Shown in pieces: positions 35,049 through 43,280 of a DNA stretch of 64,000 nucleotides. Each line of letters starts with the position of its first letter. Position 1 is the stretch's first letter. The stretch lies in contig JAFTWX010000101.1 of NCBI GenBank assembly GCA_017465095.1, forward strand, positions 1 to 64,000, in the 5' to 3' direction. The position numbers were made by a program, and so were the translations under genes. Source of the stretch: Lachnospiraceae bacterium (GTDB taxonomy: Bacteria; Bacillota; Clostridia; Lachnospirales; Lachnospiraceae). The notes below the pieces were generated by a model. That model saw nothing but the letters and a program-made list of their open reading frames with translations, searched no databases and was not told the origin of the DNA.

Positions 35049-37094
35049 ATGGTATTGATATTTCCTGCCGCGTTTGCGGCGATCTTATATTATTTTTATC
35101 GGTCCGGAAAAGAGTCGGCGGAGAGCCTCGGCGCAGCGCTTCTCGTTTTCCATGGGCTTTTGCTTTTGATTACCAACACGCTCAGTGTATTTGATGCTTT
35201 GTCCCGCGGGGCGGCGTTTGTCTCCTGGCTGCTGGTTTTTGCAGTGTTTACGGGGCTTGGTATCCGCCGTTACAAAAAAGCATATTTTAAACCGGAACTT
35301 CCGAAATTGGATGTCAGCGGGATGTGCTGGACGGAGCGGGCATTTTTGGTGACCGGATTTGTCATTTTTTGCATTTTGCTTATCGGAGCCGTGTTTACCG
35401 TACCTTACAATTTTGATTCCATGACGTACCATCTTGCACGAATCGGTTACTGGATTGACCACGAAAGTGTCAATTACTATCTGACCAATATCGACCGTCA
35501 GTTATATTCGCCGGTGCTTTCCGAGTACAATATGCTCTATCTGCTGCTCCTGTCCGGAAATGATTACTGGCTTAATTTTCCGCAGTATGTGAGCATGCTC
35601 ATTACCGCATATTATTTTTATAAGGTGGCGCGCATGATTGGGACAAACCGTCTGTTTTCCCTGTTTGGTGCATTTATCTTTGTGACGATGCCACTGACGA
35701 TTTCCCAGAGTATCACCACGCAGAATGACCTTTCTGCCGCCATGTGGTATGTTTTGTTTTTGTACTATCTGCTGTGGTTTATCAAGGCAGACAAGCTCAG
35801 CTTTTCGGGCGAAATGCGCAAAGAGCTTATAAAGAAGCTGGTTTGTGTTTCGGCCTGCGTGGGATTTGCATTCCTGATGAAGGTCAGTGTCTGTGCATCG
35901 ATGATCTTTTTTATGCCGTGGCTTGTCATCTGCTGTATCCGGAGAAAAGACAAGATCAAAGACCTGCTTTTGTGCGGTCTGACGGCGGGCGGGGTTTTCC
36001 TTGCGACGGTCAGCGAGACCCTGATCCGCACCTATCTTTCCTGCGGTAGTCTGATTTCCGATGCCACCAGCGGAAATATTATGGTTGCAACCAAAAATGT
36101 CAGTTATATCATTGTCAATATATTGAAAAATTACTCTCTGCTGATTACTCAGCATTTGTGGTCGTGGATCAACGGATTTGTATACCGCATTGCTATTTCC
36201 GTGGGAGCCCTTTTGAAGGTAGAGGTTAACAACATTGCCATCTCGTTCCACGGATTTGATTTTATTACCCATCTGAATATGGGAAATGACATGTACAGCC
36301 ATGACCGGACACCGAGTGCTTTTGCTGCGTACTTTGCCCTTTTGGCGGGAGTTCTGCTCGTCGTTGCACTGGTCATGCTGCTGGTCGGCTGTCTGCGCAA
36401 AAAATCGGCAGCGGGAAAGAAAGGGGAGAGGAAGCAGAGAGAAGCACTTCCTATCTGCTATGGATTTGTGATTTCTGCCTGGCTTGGCTTTGGATTTATT
36501 ATGGCGCTTCTGCGCTGGCAACCTTGGGGCTCGCGCCTTATGTACCCGGCTCTTGCCATTACCGTTATTGCAGGCGTGCATATTTTAGGCGCCTTCTGCA
36601 GCCGGATGAAACAACAGCGCCTGATAGTTTTGCCGCTGGCGGTGCTCAGTTTTACCCTCTGTTTAAAACCGCTGGAGTACAATATGAAGCCGGCGAGAAA
36701 ATATCTGGCAAAAGGGTGTCAGGGACGGGAAAAACTTTATTTTGAAAATCATGACCGCTACCCGACCTACAAGCAGCTTGTGGCAAAGGTGAAGGAGCTT
36801 GGGGCTGAGGACGTGGCTCTTGCGATTTCCGGTGACGGATACGATTATCCTCTTTGGAAGATGCTAAGAAACCGTGTCCCGGATGCTACGCTCCGCCACA
36901 TTCATGCGGACGATACAAAGATGATTGTGACAAAGACGGATCGAGAGGAACTTCCGGATTGTATTTTGTGGATAGAAAAAGGCCTTCTGGAAATCGGAGA
37001 TACACTGGACTACAACGGTACTACCTATGTCTGTGTATTTGTGGCCGATTCCGAGAAAGGCCCTGACAGTCTACTGATCCAGCAGACTCCATAA
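35049..37094 (+). CDS. GT39-like membrane glycosyltransferase
   Basis: A 681-residue polytopic protein. After four N-terminal helices, the outside loop VPYNFDSMTYHLARIGYWI near residues 117-135 carries the Asp expected for the GT-C/PMT active site, followed by LTNIDRQLYSPVLSEYNMLYLLLLSG, a pattern typical of a large uncharacterised GT39-like group. Residues 440-470 are a basic cytoplasmic loop, and the last 140 residues form a soluble domain after the final helix. ATG follows CGGAGG by six bases. The 3' end overlaps the convergent gene at 37071 by 24 bases. Substrates unknown. Confidence 0.78.
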   Translation: MVLIFPAAFAAILYYFYRSGKESAESLGAALLVFHGLLLLITNTLSVFDALSRGAAFVSWLLVFAVFTGLGIRRYKKAYFKPELPKLDVSGMCWTERAFLVTGFVIFCILLIGAVFTVPYNFDSMTYHLARIGYWIDHESVNYYLTNIDRQLYSPVLSEYNMLYLLLLSGNDYWLNFPQYVSMLITAYYFYKVARMIGTNRLFSLFGAFIFVTMPLTISQSITTQNDLSAAMWYVLFLYYLLWFIKADKLSFSGEMRKELIKKLVCVSACVGFAFLMKVSVCASMIFFMPWLVICCIRRKDKIKDLLLCGLTAGGVFLATVSETLIRTYLSCGSLISDATSGNIMVATKNVSYIIVNILKNYSLLITQHLWSWINGFVYRIAISVGALLKVEVNNIAISFHGFDFITHLNMGNDMYSHDRTPSAFAAYFALLAGVLLVVALVMLLVGCLRKKSAAGKKGERKQREALPICYGFVISAWLGFGFIMALLRWQPWGSRLMYPALAITVIAGVHILGAFCSRMKQQRLIVLPLAVLSFTLCLKPLEYNMKPARKYLAKGCQGREKLYFENHDRYPTYKQLVAKVKELGAEDVALAISGDGYDYPLWKMLRNRVPDATLRHIHADDTKMIVTKTDREELPDCILWIEKGLLEIGDTLDYNGTTYVCVFVADSEKGPDSLLIQQTP

Positions 37095-38198
37095 TTCTTC
37101 TTTTGTGTGAGCGATATAAATATTGTCATAAAGCTCACATAATTTGCGGAAATAATCTTCGTAATCACATTTTTCGTTGAACGAATCTTCGGCCATCGGA
37201 TAGAGAAAAATAATCCGGCAATCGGAGTCAAACAGAAGCTTTCCGGAAACGCAGGCAGTGGAATAATAGGAGATGAGCGTTTTGTCTTCCATCGTTCCCT
37301 CTGCCACAGCCAGTTCAAACGGACAGCTGTCTGTGTAAATATGAATGTGATCTTCAAACCGGTCGTGATCACCGCGCGGATGCGGCTTGACGACAAAGTT
37401 TTCGAACCCTACGTGTTCGGCGATATCGAGAATCAGTCCCCGGTAGGTCAGGGGATTCTGCGTACAGTTGGCAGTACCCTGTCCGAGGAACATATAGTTT
37501 TCCGCAAAGGAGCGGCTTTCAAACTGCAGAATATCCTGAATCTGCTCGGTGACAAGTCGGATGCGCTCCTTTGTCTTCGGTATCTGAATCAGAGAAAAAC
37601 CTGTGGCAGTAGTATCTGCCACATTTTTTTCGGCCAAAGCCGGTTCGAACAGATATAATTCTTTTTCGTGTTCTTTGATGTCATATCCGAAAAACAACCG
37701 GTACAGCTTTCTGCCGAGGGGCGAGGAAACTGCGGGAACCGGTGGCTTGGTGTAGCTGGCAAAGCCGTCTTCAAACCGGTGGAAATTGACATCGCGGTTT
37801 CGTTTGATTGCTGTCCGGGAAATCTCTTTTACGATTTCATCGGGCATTCCCGGGGAAGCAAAAAAGATATCGTCGTAGTTGTCAAAGTCTGCGTAGGAGA
37901 AACAGCCTTCGCTTGGGATATCCGCGAGCATGGCTTTTGTGGTCGGGTTGTGGACAAAGCTTTCCCAGAGCACAACCGGTGCAGACTTGTAAGGGTTCTT
38001 GATTTTTTTTGCATTGGCAAAAAAGACCCGTCTGAAATATTTGCCCGGTCGCCCGGATTGATACAAATCATAAAAAAACGGCGATTTGTCCGTCAGGACA
38101 AGATCCACATCCGCATCTGCCCAAAAGGCATCTTTCAGGAACAGAAGTACCATCAGATGATAGCTCGTGCTGACAATGCCGAGTATTTTTTTGCGCAT
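37071..38198 (-). CDS. Sialyltransferase-like (GT52/polysialyltransferase-like) protein
   Basis: A 375-residue soluble protein. It begins KKILGIVSTSYHLMVLLFLKD, has RFEDGFASY near residue 141 (the D/E-D/E-G motif), VVKPHPRGDHDRFE near 274 (the HP motif) and ISYYSTACVSGKLLF near 314 (a Ser/Thr pair). These three motifs are shared by bacterial sialyltransferases of GT38, GT52 and GT80. AAAGGAG precedes ATG 38198, which decides the start over TTG 38204. A NeuB homologue lies at 45042, but no CMP-sugar synthetase was found. Another nonulosonic acid, or a different donor, is possible. Confidence 0.68.
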   Translation of the reverse strand: MRKKILGIVSTSYHLMVLLFLKDAFWADADVDLVLTDKSPFFYDLYQSGRPGKYFRRVFFANAKKIKNPYKSAPVVLWESFVHNPTTKAMLADIPSEGCFSYADFDNYDDIFFASPGMPDEIVKEISRTAIKRNRDVNFHRFEDGFASYTKPPVPAVSSPLGRKLYRLFFGYDIKEHEKELYLFEPALAEKNVADTTATGFSLIQIPKTKERIRLVTEQIQDILQFESRSFAENYMFLGQGTANCTQNPLTYRGLILDIAEHVGFENFVVKPHPRGDHDRFEDHIHIYTDSCPFELAVAEGTMEDKTLISYYSTACVSGKLLFDSDCRIIFLYPMAEDSFNEKCDYEDYFRKLCELYDNIYIAHTKEELWSLLDQ

Positions 38199-38240
38199 AG
38201 TCAAACTCCTTTGTATAGTATATGAAATCGCAGCAATCGG

Positions 38241-39791
38241 TTATCTGCGTATTACCCGTTTTAACGTGTCCATAAAAATCGCTTTTTCCTTCCGGTCAAA
38301 CAAAAGAAGGAAATTGATGATTGTTCCGACGATACCGCAAATCAGAATGTCGACAATGACCATTCCCCAGCTTGCGGTAGGAATCAGTTTGCCGAGGGCA
38401 ACAAAAACAACACTCATGAGAGCAGTGACACCCAGATATCGCAGAATCGTCGGATAGAAGGTCCGTTTCGGAAGATCCAGACAATGGGCTGCATACATCG
38501 GTGTAAATGTCATATTTTTAATGATGCCGAGAACGGAAGAAACTCCGGCGATGAAATAAATGCCGTACGGGCGCAGAGCCGGAACGGCGAGAAGCAGGAA
38601 GACGATTCCGGCGTTCATCAGCCCCATAATCAGAGTGACCAGAGAATTCCATTTCAACTTGTTGACAATCGTGTAAACATTAAACAGCGGACTGATTGCA
38701 CCGCCCACCAGCGCGCCGAGCATAATAAGCACGGTCAGATAATAATATACGTGAATAATGTCGCGCTCGCTCGGAAGCCACATGTAATAAAAGGAAAGTC
38801 CGAAGCCTAAAATATAGCAGAGAGGGATGTTGGCGAAAAAGCCGGTCAGTTTCATGGCTGATTTCAGCCCGCTGATCAGTTCCTCCTGGTCATCTTTGGC
38901 AAAACTGATGGTAAGCGACGGTGTAAACACGGCGGCGATAGTTTCGTAAAGCATATTGACACTTGTGACGATGACAGTTGCCGTGCCCACATATCCGCTT
39001 TCCGTTTTTCCGACCCACAGGTTGGTAATGAGAATGTCAAGCTGATTGGTCAGAGCCTGTCCCGCACGCATAATGGTGTTCCAAATGCCGGCGGACAAAA
39101 TTTCCAGAACGGTCTTCAGGCGGAAATGCTTTTTGCTTACCTCAATCTGCGGCAACAGTTTTTTCGTATAATGGATGTATGTGAAAAACAGATAAATGTT
39201 TGCCAGTAATGTAGCAATACCGATGTAGCTGACCCGGATCGGAAGCAGCGCGAACGCAACAACAAGAAGACCGGCTTTTAAAAGCTGCGATTCGATGGTA
39301 CGCAGGGCAGACAGATCCAGACGGTTTGCTGCGAAGGTGGCAGTGGAAAACGTGGTAGCGATAATCGTCACCATAAAATTAAGGAACATGGTTGCGAATA
39401 AAAGCTTTACATCGGAAATCAGTTCCGGTGAGATGTTGACCAGTTTTTCCAAATAAAAGACAACGGCGCTGCACGGAACAAGGAGCGCTGCCACAATCGC
39501 CAGGTTGGCGTACATGACAGAGTTAAAGTAACGGTTTGCCCCGTCGGTGTCGTTTTGATGAATCTTTACCGTAATAAAACGTCCCGCCATGGAGTTTAGG
39601 GCCATAGCCATAATCGCCGCATAGTTGACAAAGTTGTTGGCCATGGTGATAAATCCCTGTGCTTCCGCTCCCAGCTTGTCAATGACCGTCGGCGTGATAA
39701 AGAAACTGATGCCGAGGCTGACAACGCAGGACAGCAGGCTTGCAGTCATATTTATAAATAATTGTTTGTTTTTGTTCATTTCATTTTTCAT
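38241..39791 (-). CDS. Polysaccharide flippase, MOP superfamily (Wzx-like)
   Basis: A 516-residue protein with about fourteen helices, of the MATE/polysaccharide transporter superfamily that flips lipid-linked glycans. The N-terminus (NMTASLLSCVVSLGISFFITPTVIDKLGAEAQGFITMANNF) is the classical first-two-helix pattern. ATG 39791 lies seven bases from a candidate -10 box, so either the message is nearly leaderless or ATG 39779 is used. It lies 42 bases upstream of the sialyltransferase-like gene and is co-transcribed with it. A second flippase, at 57259, belongs to the capsule operon, so the window supports at least two export routes. Confidence 0.87.
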   Translation of the reverse strand: MKNEMNKNKQLFINMTASLLSCVVSLGISFFITPTVIDKLGAEAQGFITMANNFVNYAAIMAMALNSMAGRFITVKIHQNDTDGANRYFNSVMYANLAIVAALLVPCSAVVFYLEKLVNISPELISDVKLLFATMFLNFMVTIIATTFSTATFAANRLDLSALRTIESQLLKAGLLVVAFALLPIRVSYIGIATLLANIYLFFTYIHYTKKLLPQIEVSKKHFRLKTVLEILSAGIWNTIMRAGQALTNQLDILITNLWVGKTESGYVGTATVIVTSVNMLYETIAAVFTPSLTISFAKDDQEELISGLKSAMKLTGFFANIPLCYILGFGLSFYYMWLPSERDIIHVYYYLTVLIMLGALVGGAISPLFNVYTIVNKLKWNSLVTLIMGLMNAGIVFLLLAVPALRPYGIYFIAGVSSVLGIIKNMTFTPMYAAHCLDLPKRTFYPTILRYLGVTALMSVVFVALGKLIPTASWGMVIVDILICGIVGTIINFLLLFDRKEKAIFMDTLKRVIRR

Positions 39792-39798
39792 AGCTTCT

Positions 39799-39827
39799 AG
39801 TATAACATTATACCCATGGAAAGGCAA
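39799..39827 (-). promoter_or_regulatory. Minus-strand promoter for the flippase gene
   Basis: On the minus strand TTGCCT (39827-39822) and TATACT (39804-39799) are spaced by 17 bases; a second -10 candidate, TATAAT, occupies 39812-39807. The start ATG at 39791 is only seven bases past the TATACT. Confidence 0.55.
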
Positions 39828-39841
39828 AAAGATTATTTTCG

Positions 39842-39870
39842 TTGCAATCAATCCGGTTGTAAGGTAAAAT
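39842..39870 (+). promoter_or_regulatory. Promoter for the 39914-42378 operon
   Basis: TTGCAA at 39842-39847 and TAAAAT at 39865-39870 are spaced by 17 bases, leaving about 36 bases of leader before ATG 39914. Confidence 0.65.
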
Positions 39871-39913
39871 ATAATAGATTATGTGCAAAAATATTTGCGA
39901 AAAGGTGAGCTTT

Positions 39914-41005
39914 ATGAAGATTATGCCGAACCGGCTTGACCGGGGCTTTTATCAATATCAGGAAGAATTTGAACAGAAGGCACTTGAGGTGCTCCGCAGC
40001 GGGTGGTACGTTCTCGGCAATGAAGTGAAACAGTTCGAAGAAGAATTTGCCGCTTACGTGGGTTCAAAGTACTGTGTCGGTCTGGCCAGCGGTCTGGATG
40101 CGCTCTGGCTTGCGTTCCGCATTCTCGGCGTGGGTGAGGGCGACGAGGTGCTCGTCCAGTCCAATACGTATATCGCCAGCGTCATGGGAATTACCATCAA
40201 CGGCGCAACGCCGGTGTTTGTGGAACCGGATGCGTATTACGGAATCGATGCGGATGCGCTGGAAGCTAAGATTACAGATAAGACAAAGGCCATTCTGGTT
40301 GTGCATCTGTACGGACAGGCCTGCGAGATGGATAAGATTTGCAGCGTGGCAAAGAAACACGGGCTCTACCTTGTGGAGGATTGTGCCCAGTCACACGGCG
40401 GTTGCTACGGCGGACAGATGACGGGAACCTTCGGTGATATCGGCTGCTTTTCTTTCTACCCGTCCAAAAATCTCGGCGGATTCGGAGACGGCGGAGCCAT
40501 CACAACCAACGATCCTGAAATTGCACAAAAGATGAAAATATACCGTAATTACGGAAGTGAAAAACGGTATTACAATATGGTAGTCGGAACCAATTCGCGC
40601 TTAGATGAGCTTCAGGCGGGACTGCTCCGTGTTCGTCTTTCTCACATGAAAGAGCTTACACAGGAGAAGATCGATATTGCAGCGCGCTATGACAAAGAAC
40701 TGGTGAATCCAGCCTTTGAACTTCCGAAACGGAGAGCAAATGCAAATCATGTGTTCCACCAATATGTGATTCGCAGCAGTCGCCGCGATGAACTGATCCG
40801 TTATTTGGATGAAAAAGGAATCGGAACGATCATTCACTACCCGATTCCGCCGCATCTTGCCGAGGCTTATGCATATCTGGGATTTGCCAAGGGAGATTAT
40901 CCGGTGGCTGAGCGTTTTGCGGATGAAGTACTTTCCATACCGATGTACAACGGTATGACAGAGGAAGAGCAGACGTACGTCATCGATGCACTGAATGCAT
41001 TTTAA
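39914..41005 (+). CDS. DegT/DnrJ/EryC1 sugar aminotransferase (FdtB/QdtB-like)
   Basis: A 363-residue PLP-dependent sugar aminotransferase. The GLASGLDALWLAFR stretch, VHLYGQACEMD, VEDCAQSHGG and the PLP lysine in FYPSKNLGGFGDGGAI (about residue 184) are all present. The FdtB/QdtB group, which aminates C3 of dTDP-3-oxo-6-deoxyhexoses, fits best because an FdtA-like gene follows after 11 bases. AAAGGTGAG just upstream selects ATG 39914 over ATG 39881. The expected product is a dTDP-3-amino-3,6-dideoxyhexose such as Fuc3N or Qui3N; which epimer is not decidable. Confidence 0.85.
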   Translation: MKIMPNRLDRGFYQYQEEFEQKALEVLRSGWYVLGNEVKQFEEEFAAYVGSKYCVGLASGLDALWLAFRILGVGEGDEVLVQSNTYIASVMGITINGATPVFVEPDAYYGIDADALEAKITDKTKAILVVHLYGQACEMDKICSVAKKHGLYLVEDCAQSHGGCYGGQMTGTFGDIGCFSFYPSKNLGGFGDGGAITTNDPEIAQKMKIYRNYGSEKRYYNMVVGTNSRLDELQAGLLRVRLSHMKELTQEKIDIAARYDKELVNPAFELPKRRANANHVFHQYVIRSSRRDELIRYLDEKGIGTIIHYPIPPHLAEAYAYLGFAKGDYPVAERFADEVLSIPMYNGMTEEEQTYVIDALNAF

Positions 41006-41016
41006 GGGAGAATAAA

Positions 41017-41436
41017 ATGAGCATAAAAGAGCAGTATAAAATTTTGGATTTTGGTGAATATGGAGATGAGAGGGGAAATCTTGTTGTGGCGGAAGGCTGC
41101 GGAAAAGACATTCCTTTTGATATCAAGCGTGTCTTCTATATGTATGGCTCGGACGCTACGGTTGTCCGCGGGCAACATGCCAACCGCAAGACGGAGTTCG
41201 TTCTCATCAATGTCAGCGGTACCAGCAAGGTAAAGGTGGACAACGGTTTTGAGACGGACATCATCGAGCTCAACAAACCGAGAATGGGACTTTATATTCC
41301 GACCATGATGTGGAAGGATATGTATGACTTCTCCGCCGACAGCGTGCTCCTGTGTCTTGCAAGTGAGCATTATGACGGCAGCGAATACATCCGCAATTAT
41401 GATGATTTTTTGCAAGAGATCAAGGCAGGAAAGTAG
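41017..41436 (+). CDS. FdtA/QdtA-like sugar 3,4-ketoisomerase (WxcM-like cupin)
   Basis: A 139-residue cupin of the FdtA/QdtA/WxcM family, which converts dTDP-4-keto-6-deoxyglucose to the 3-keto isomer. RGNLVVAEGCGKDIPFDIKRVFYMYG and VLINVSGTSKVKVDNG mark the beta-barrel, and the late segment MWKDMYDFSADSVLLCLASEHYD is family-typical. The active-site region reads GQHANRKTEF; characterised enzymes often have His-Ala-His there, so one expected histidine is Asn. The pairing with the aminotransferase upstream supports a 3-amino-sugar route. Isomerase activity is therefore likely but less certain than family membership. Confidence 0.8.
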   Translation: MSIKEQYKILDFGEYGDERGNLVVAEGCGKDIPFDIKRVFYMYGSDATVVRGQHANRKTEFVLINVSGTSKVKVDNGFETDIIELNKPRMGLYIPTMMWKDMYDFSADSVLLCLASEHYDGSEYIRNYDDFLQEIKAGK

Positions 41437-41445
41437 GATTTACAG

Positions 41446-42378
41446 ATGAGTAAAATTTCGATTGTTGTACCGGTGTATTACAACTCCGATACATTGATGC
41501 TTTTATACGAAGATATGAAGGAAAAGATTTTAGGGAAATTGGGCGACTATGAGCTGGTTTTCGTGGATGACGGCTCCGGGGACAATTCCTGGGAAATCAT
41601 GAATCAGATCAAAGACATGGATGCTAATGTCCAGTGCGTCAAGTTGTCCCGCAATTTCGGAGAGCACGCAGCGCTTCTGGCAGGTCTTTCTGTCTGCACC
41701 GGGGACTGCGCTGTGACGAAGCAGGCGGATCTTCAGGAAGATTCCGAGATTATCCTTGAAATGTATGAGAGCTGGAAAAAAGGAAATAAGGTCGTTCTTG
41801 CTGTCCGTAAAGAACGCGATGAAAACATTATCAAGAAGATGTTTGCACATTTATATTATGTGCTGATTCATAAATTTGTAGAAAAAAGAATGCCGGTGGG
41901 CGGTTGTGACTGCTATCTCGTTGATCGCCAGGTCATCGAAGTGTTGGAGCGTCTGGACGAAAAGAATTCATCCCTGACACTTCAGGTATTGTGGGCCGGC
42001 TTTAAGACAGATGAAATTTATTTCCACAGACGTGATCGTGAAATCGGCAAATCCAGATGGACGCTGGCAAAGAAAATTAAGCTTGTTCTGGATTCCATGA
42101 TGAGCTTCTCCTACTTCCCGATCCGGTTTATGTCCGGCGTGGGAGTGACCTTTTTCGTCGGCGCCGTGCTGATGATGATTTACGTTCTTATTGAGAAGTT
42201 TACGGTGGGAACACCGATTCTCGGTTGGGCTTCGCTGATGTGTGTTGTTCTCTTCTCTTTCGGACTGATGATGCTCATGCTGGGAATTCTCGGCGAGTAT
42301 GTGTGGAGAGCCCTGGATGCTTCCCGCAATCGTCCGCCGTACTTGATCGATGAGATTCAGAAGTCAGAGAAAGAATAA
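41446..42378 (+). CDS. Polyprenyl-phosphate GT2 glycosyltransferase (ArnC/GtrB-like)
   Basis: A 310-residue membrane GT2 enzyme that loads a sugar onto undecaprenyl phosphate. The catalytic domain shows ISIVVPVYYNSDTLMLLYED, VDDGSGDNSWEI, the TKQADLQEDSE segment near residue 87 (Asp motif) and RDREIGKSRWTLAKKIKL, followed by two C-terminal helices at about 226-248 and 264-286. The order aminotransferase-ketoisomerase-ArnC-like GT suggests that the 3-amino sugar is put on the lipid carrier and then used by a GT-C enzyme such as those at 20868 or 35049. A strong terminator follows. Confidence 0.88.
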   Translation: MSKISIVVPVYYNSDTLMLLYEDMKEKILGKLGDYELVFVDDGSGDNSWEIMNQIKDMDANVQCVKLSRNFGEHAALLAGLSVCTGDCAVTKQADLQEDSEIILEMYESWKKGNKVVLAVRKERDENIIKKMFAHLYYVLIHKFVEKRMPVGGCDCYLVDRQVIEVLERLDEKNSSLTLQVLWAGFKTDEIYFHRRDREIGKSRWTLAKKIKLVLDSMMSFSYFPIRFMSGVGVTFFVGAVLMMIYVLIEKFTVGTPILGWASLMCVVLFSFGLMMLMLGILGEYVWRALDASRNRPPYLIDEIQKSEKE

Positions 42379-42392
42379 AGATTGAGTTATAG

Positions 42393-42421
42393 AAAAAACG
42401 CCACTTTGAGTGGCGTTTTTT
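42393..42421 (+). terminator. Intrinsic terminator after the ArnC-like gene
   Basis: ACGCCACT (42398-42405) and AGTGGCGT (42409-42416) form a tight stem with a three-base loop, flanked by an A tract and a T tract. Confidence 0.92.
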
Positions 42422-42473
42422 GTTAGACATACAAAAGCTTGCAGGTGACATGGATTTTTCTCGCCTGTCGCCC

Positions 42474-42645
42474 TTTGGGCATATATCGAAAAATGGCAAG
42501 AAAATACCCAAGATTCTGCCGAATCTTGGGCACTACAACAACATTATTTCATGTATGTCCAAACAAGCTGATTTGCACATGTGATTAAGCTAAAGCACCT
42601 GGTTTTCTGGGCATTTTCGGCTGATTTTTTCGTATATACCCACGG
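42474..42645 (+). repeat. ~172-bp non-coding repeat with terminal inverted repeats, copy B
   Basis: TTTGGGCATATATCG at the left and CGTATATACCCACGG at the right are imperfect inverted repeats. Inside lie the hairpin CCCAAGATT/AATCTTGGG (about 42508-42531), CATGTATGTCCAAAC (42550-42564) and TGGGCATTTT near 42608-42617, collinear with the inverted copy at 23701-23869. It fills most of the 294-base spacer between two converging genes, the rest of which holds a terminator and no recognisable signal. Confidence 0.7.
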
Positions 42646-42672
42646 ACCCCGTCAAGTGAAATCACAAGCAAC

Positions 42673-43125
42673 CTACCCAATCAGCACTGCCACGACAACA
42701 CCGAGCAGAGCTCCCATGGCTACCTGCAATTTGGTGTGGCCGACGAAAGTCTTGAGCTTGTCCTCGGCAGAGAGGGAAGTGTTGCTCATGTCTTCGATAA
42801 TTTCCATCATTTCTTTTATGATCAGAGCCTGCTTGCCTGTCTCAAGGCGGACACCGCACGCGTCGTGCATGACAATAATCGCAAGAATTAAAGCAATCGC
42901 AAACTCCGGACTGGATGGACCGATGTTGATAAAGGTGGTCGTGGCAAGTGCGCATACAGTTGCTGAGTGAGCACTCGGCATTCCGCCGTCACCGATCAAA
43001 CGCTCCCAAACCAGTTTCTTATAGACAATCAAATGTGTAATGGTTTTTAATACCTGTGCACAGAACCAACCGATAATAGCATTTATCAGGATGTGATTCT
43101 GCAAAAGCTGTTCCAAATAATTCAT
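42673..43125 (-). CDS. Divergent PAP2 (DUF212, YuiD-like) membrane protein
   Basis: A 150-residue membrane protein of the divergent PAP2 family (DUF212). GGMPSAHSATVCALATTTF near residues 47-65 holds the PSAHS motif also found in PAP2 phosphatases, and VMHDACGVRLETGKQA is the second conserved block. Four or so helices are present. Acting on lipid phosphates such as polyprenyl pyrophosphate would fit the glycan setting, but the family has no firmly established reaction. AGAGGG precedes the start. It runs convergent to the ArnC-like gene and divergent from manC. Confidence 0.85.
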   Translation of the reverse strand: MNYLEQLLQNHILINAIIGWFCAQVLKTITHLIVYKKLVWERLIGDGGMPSAHSATVCALATTTFINIGPSSPEFAIALILAIIVMHDACGVRLETGKQALIIKEMMEIIEDMSNTSLSAEDKLKTFVGHTKLQVAMGALLGVVVAVLIG

Positions 43126-43280
43126 GTGTAACCCTCTTTAGTTTGTTTTGTTTCAACCATACACAGTATACCCTATTTTGAAGAAAACTACAATGATGGG
43201 TTAATTAAAATTAAAAACTATGCTATAGTATTAAAAAATACAAATTATAGTAATTTCTAAAAAACAGAGAGGTGCCACAT

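Noticed and set aside
35502..36581. A 359-codon minus-strand open frame inside the GT39-like gene
   Set aside because: Composition (very high His, Arg, Lys, Gln) is what the complement of a membrane protein gene gives; no family pattern was seen.
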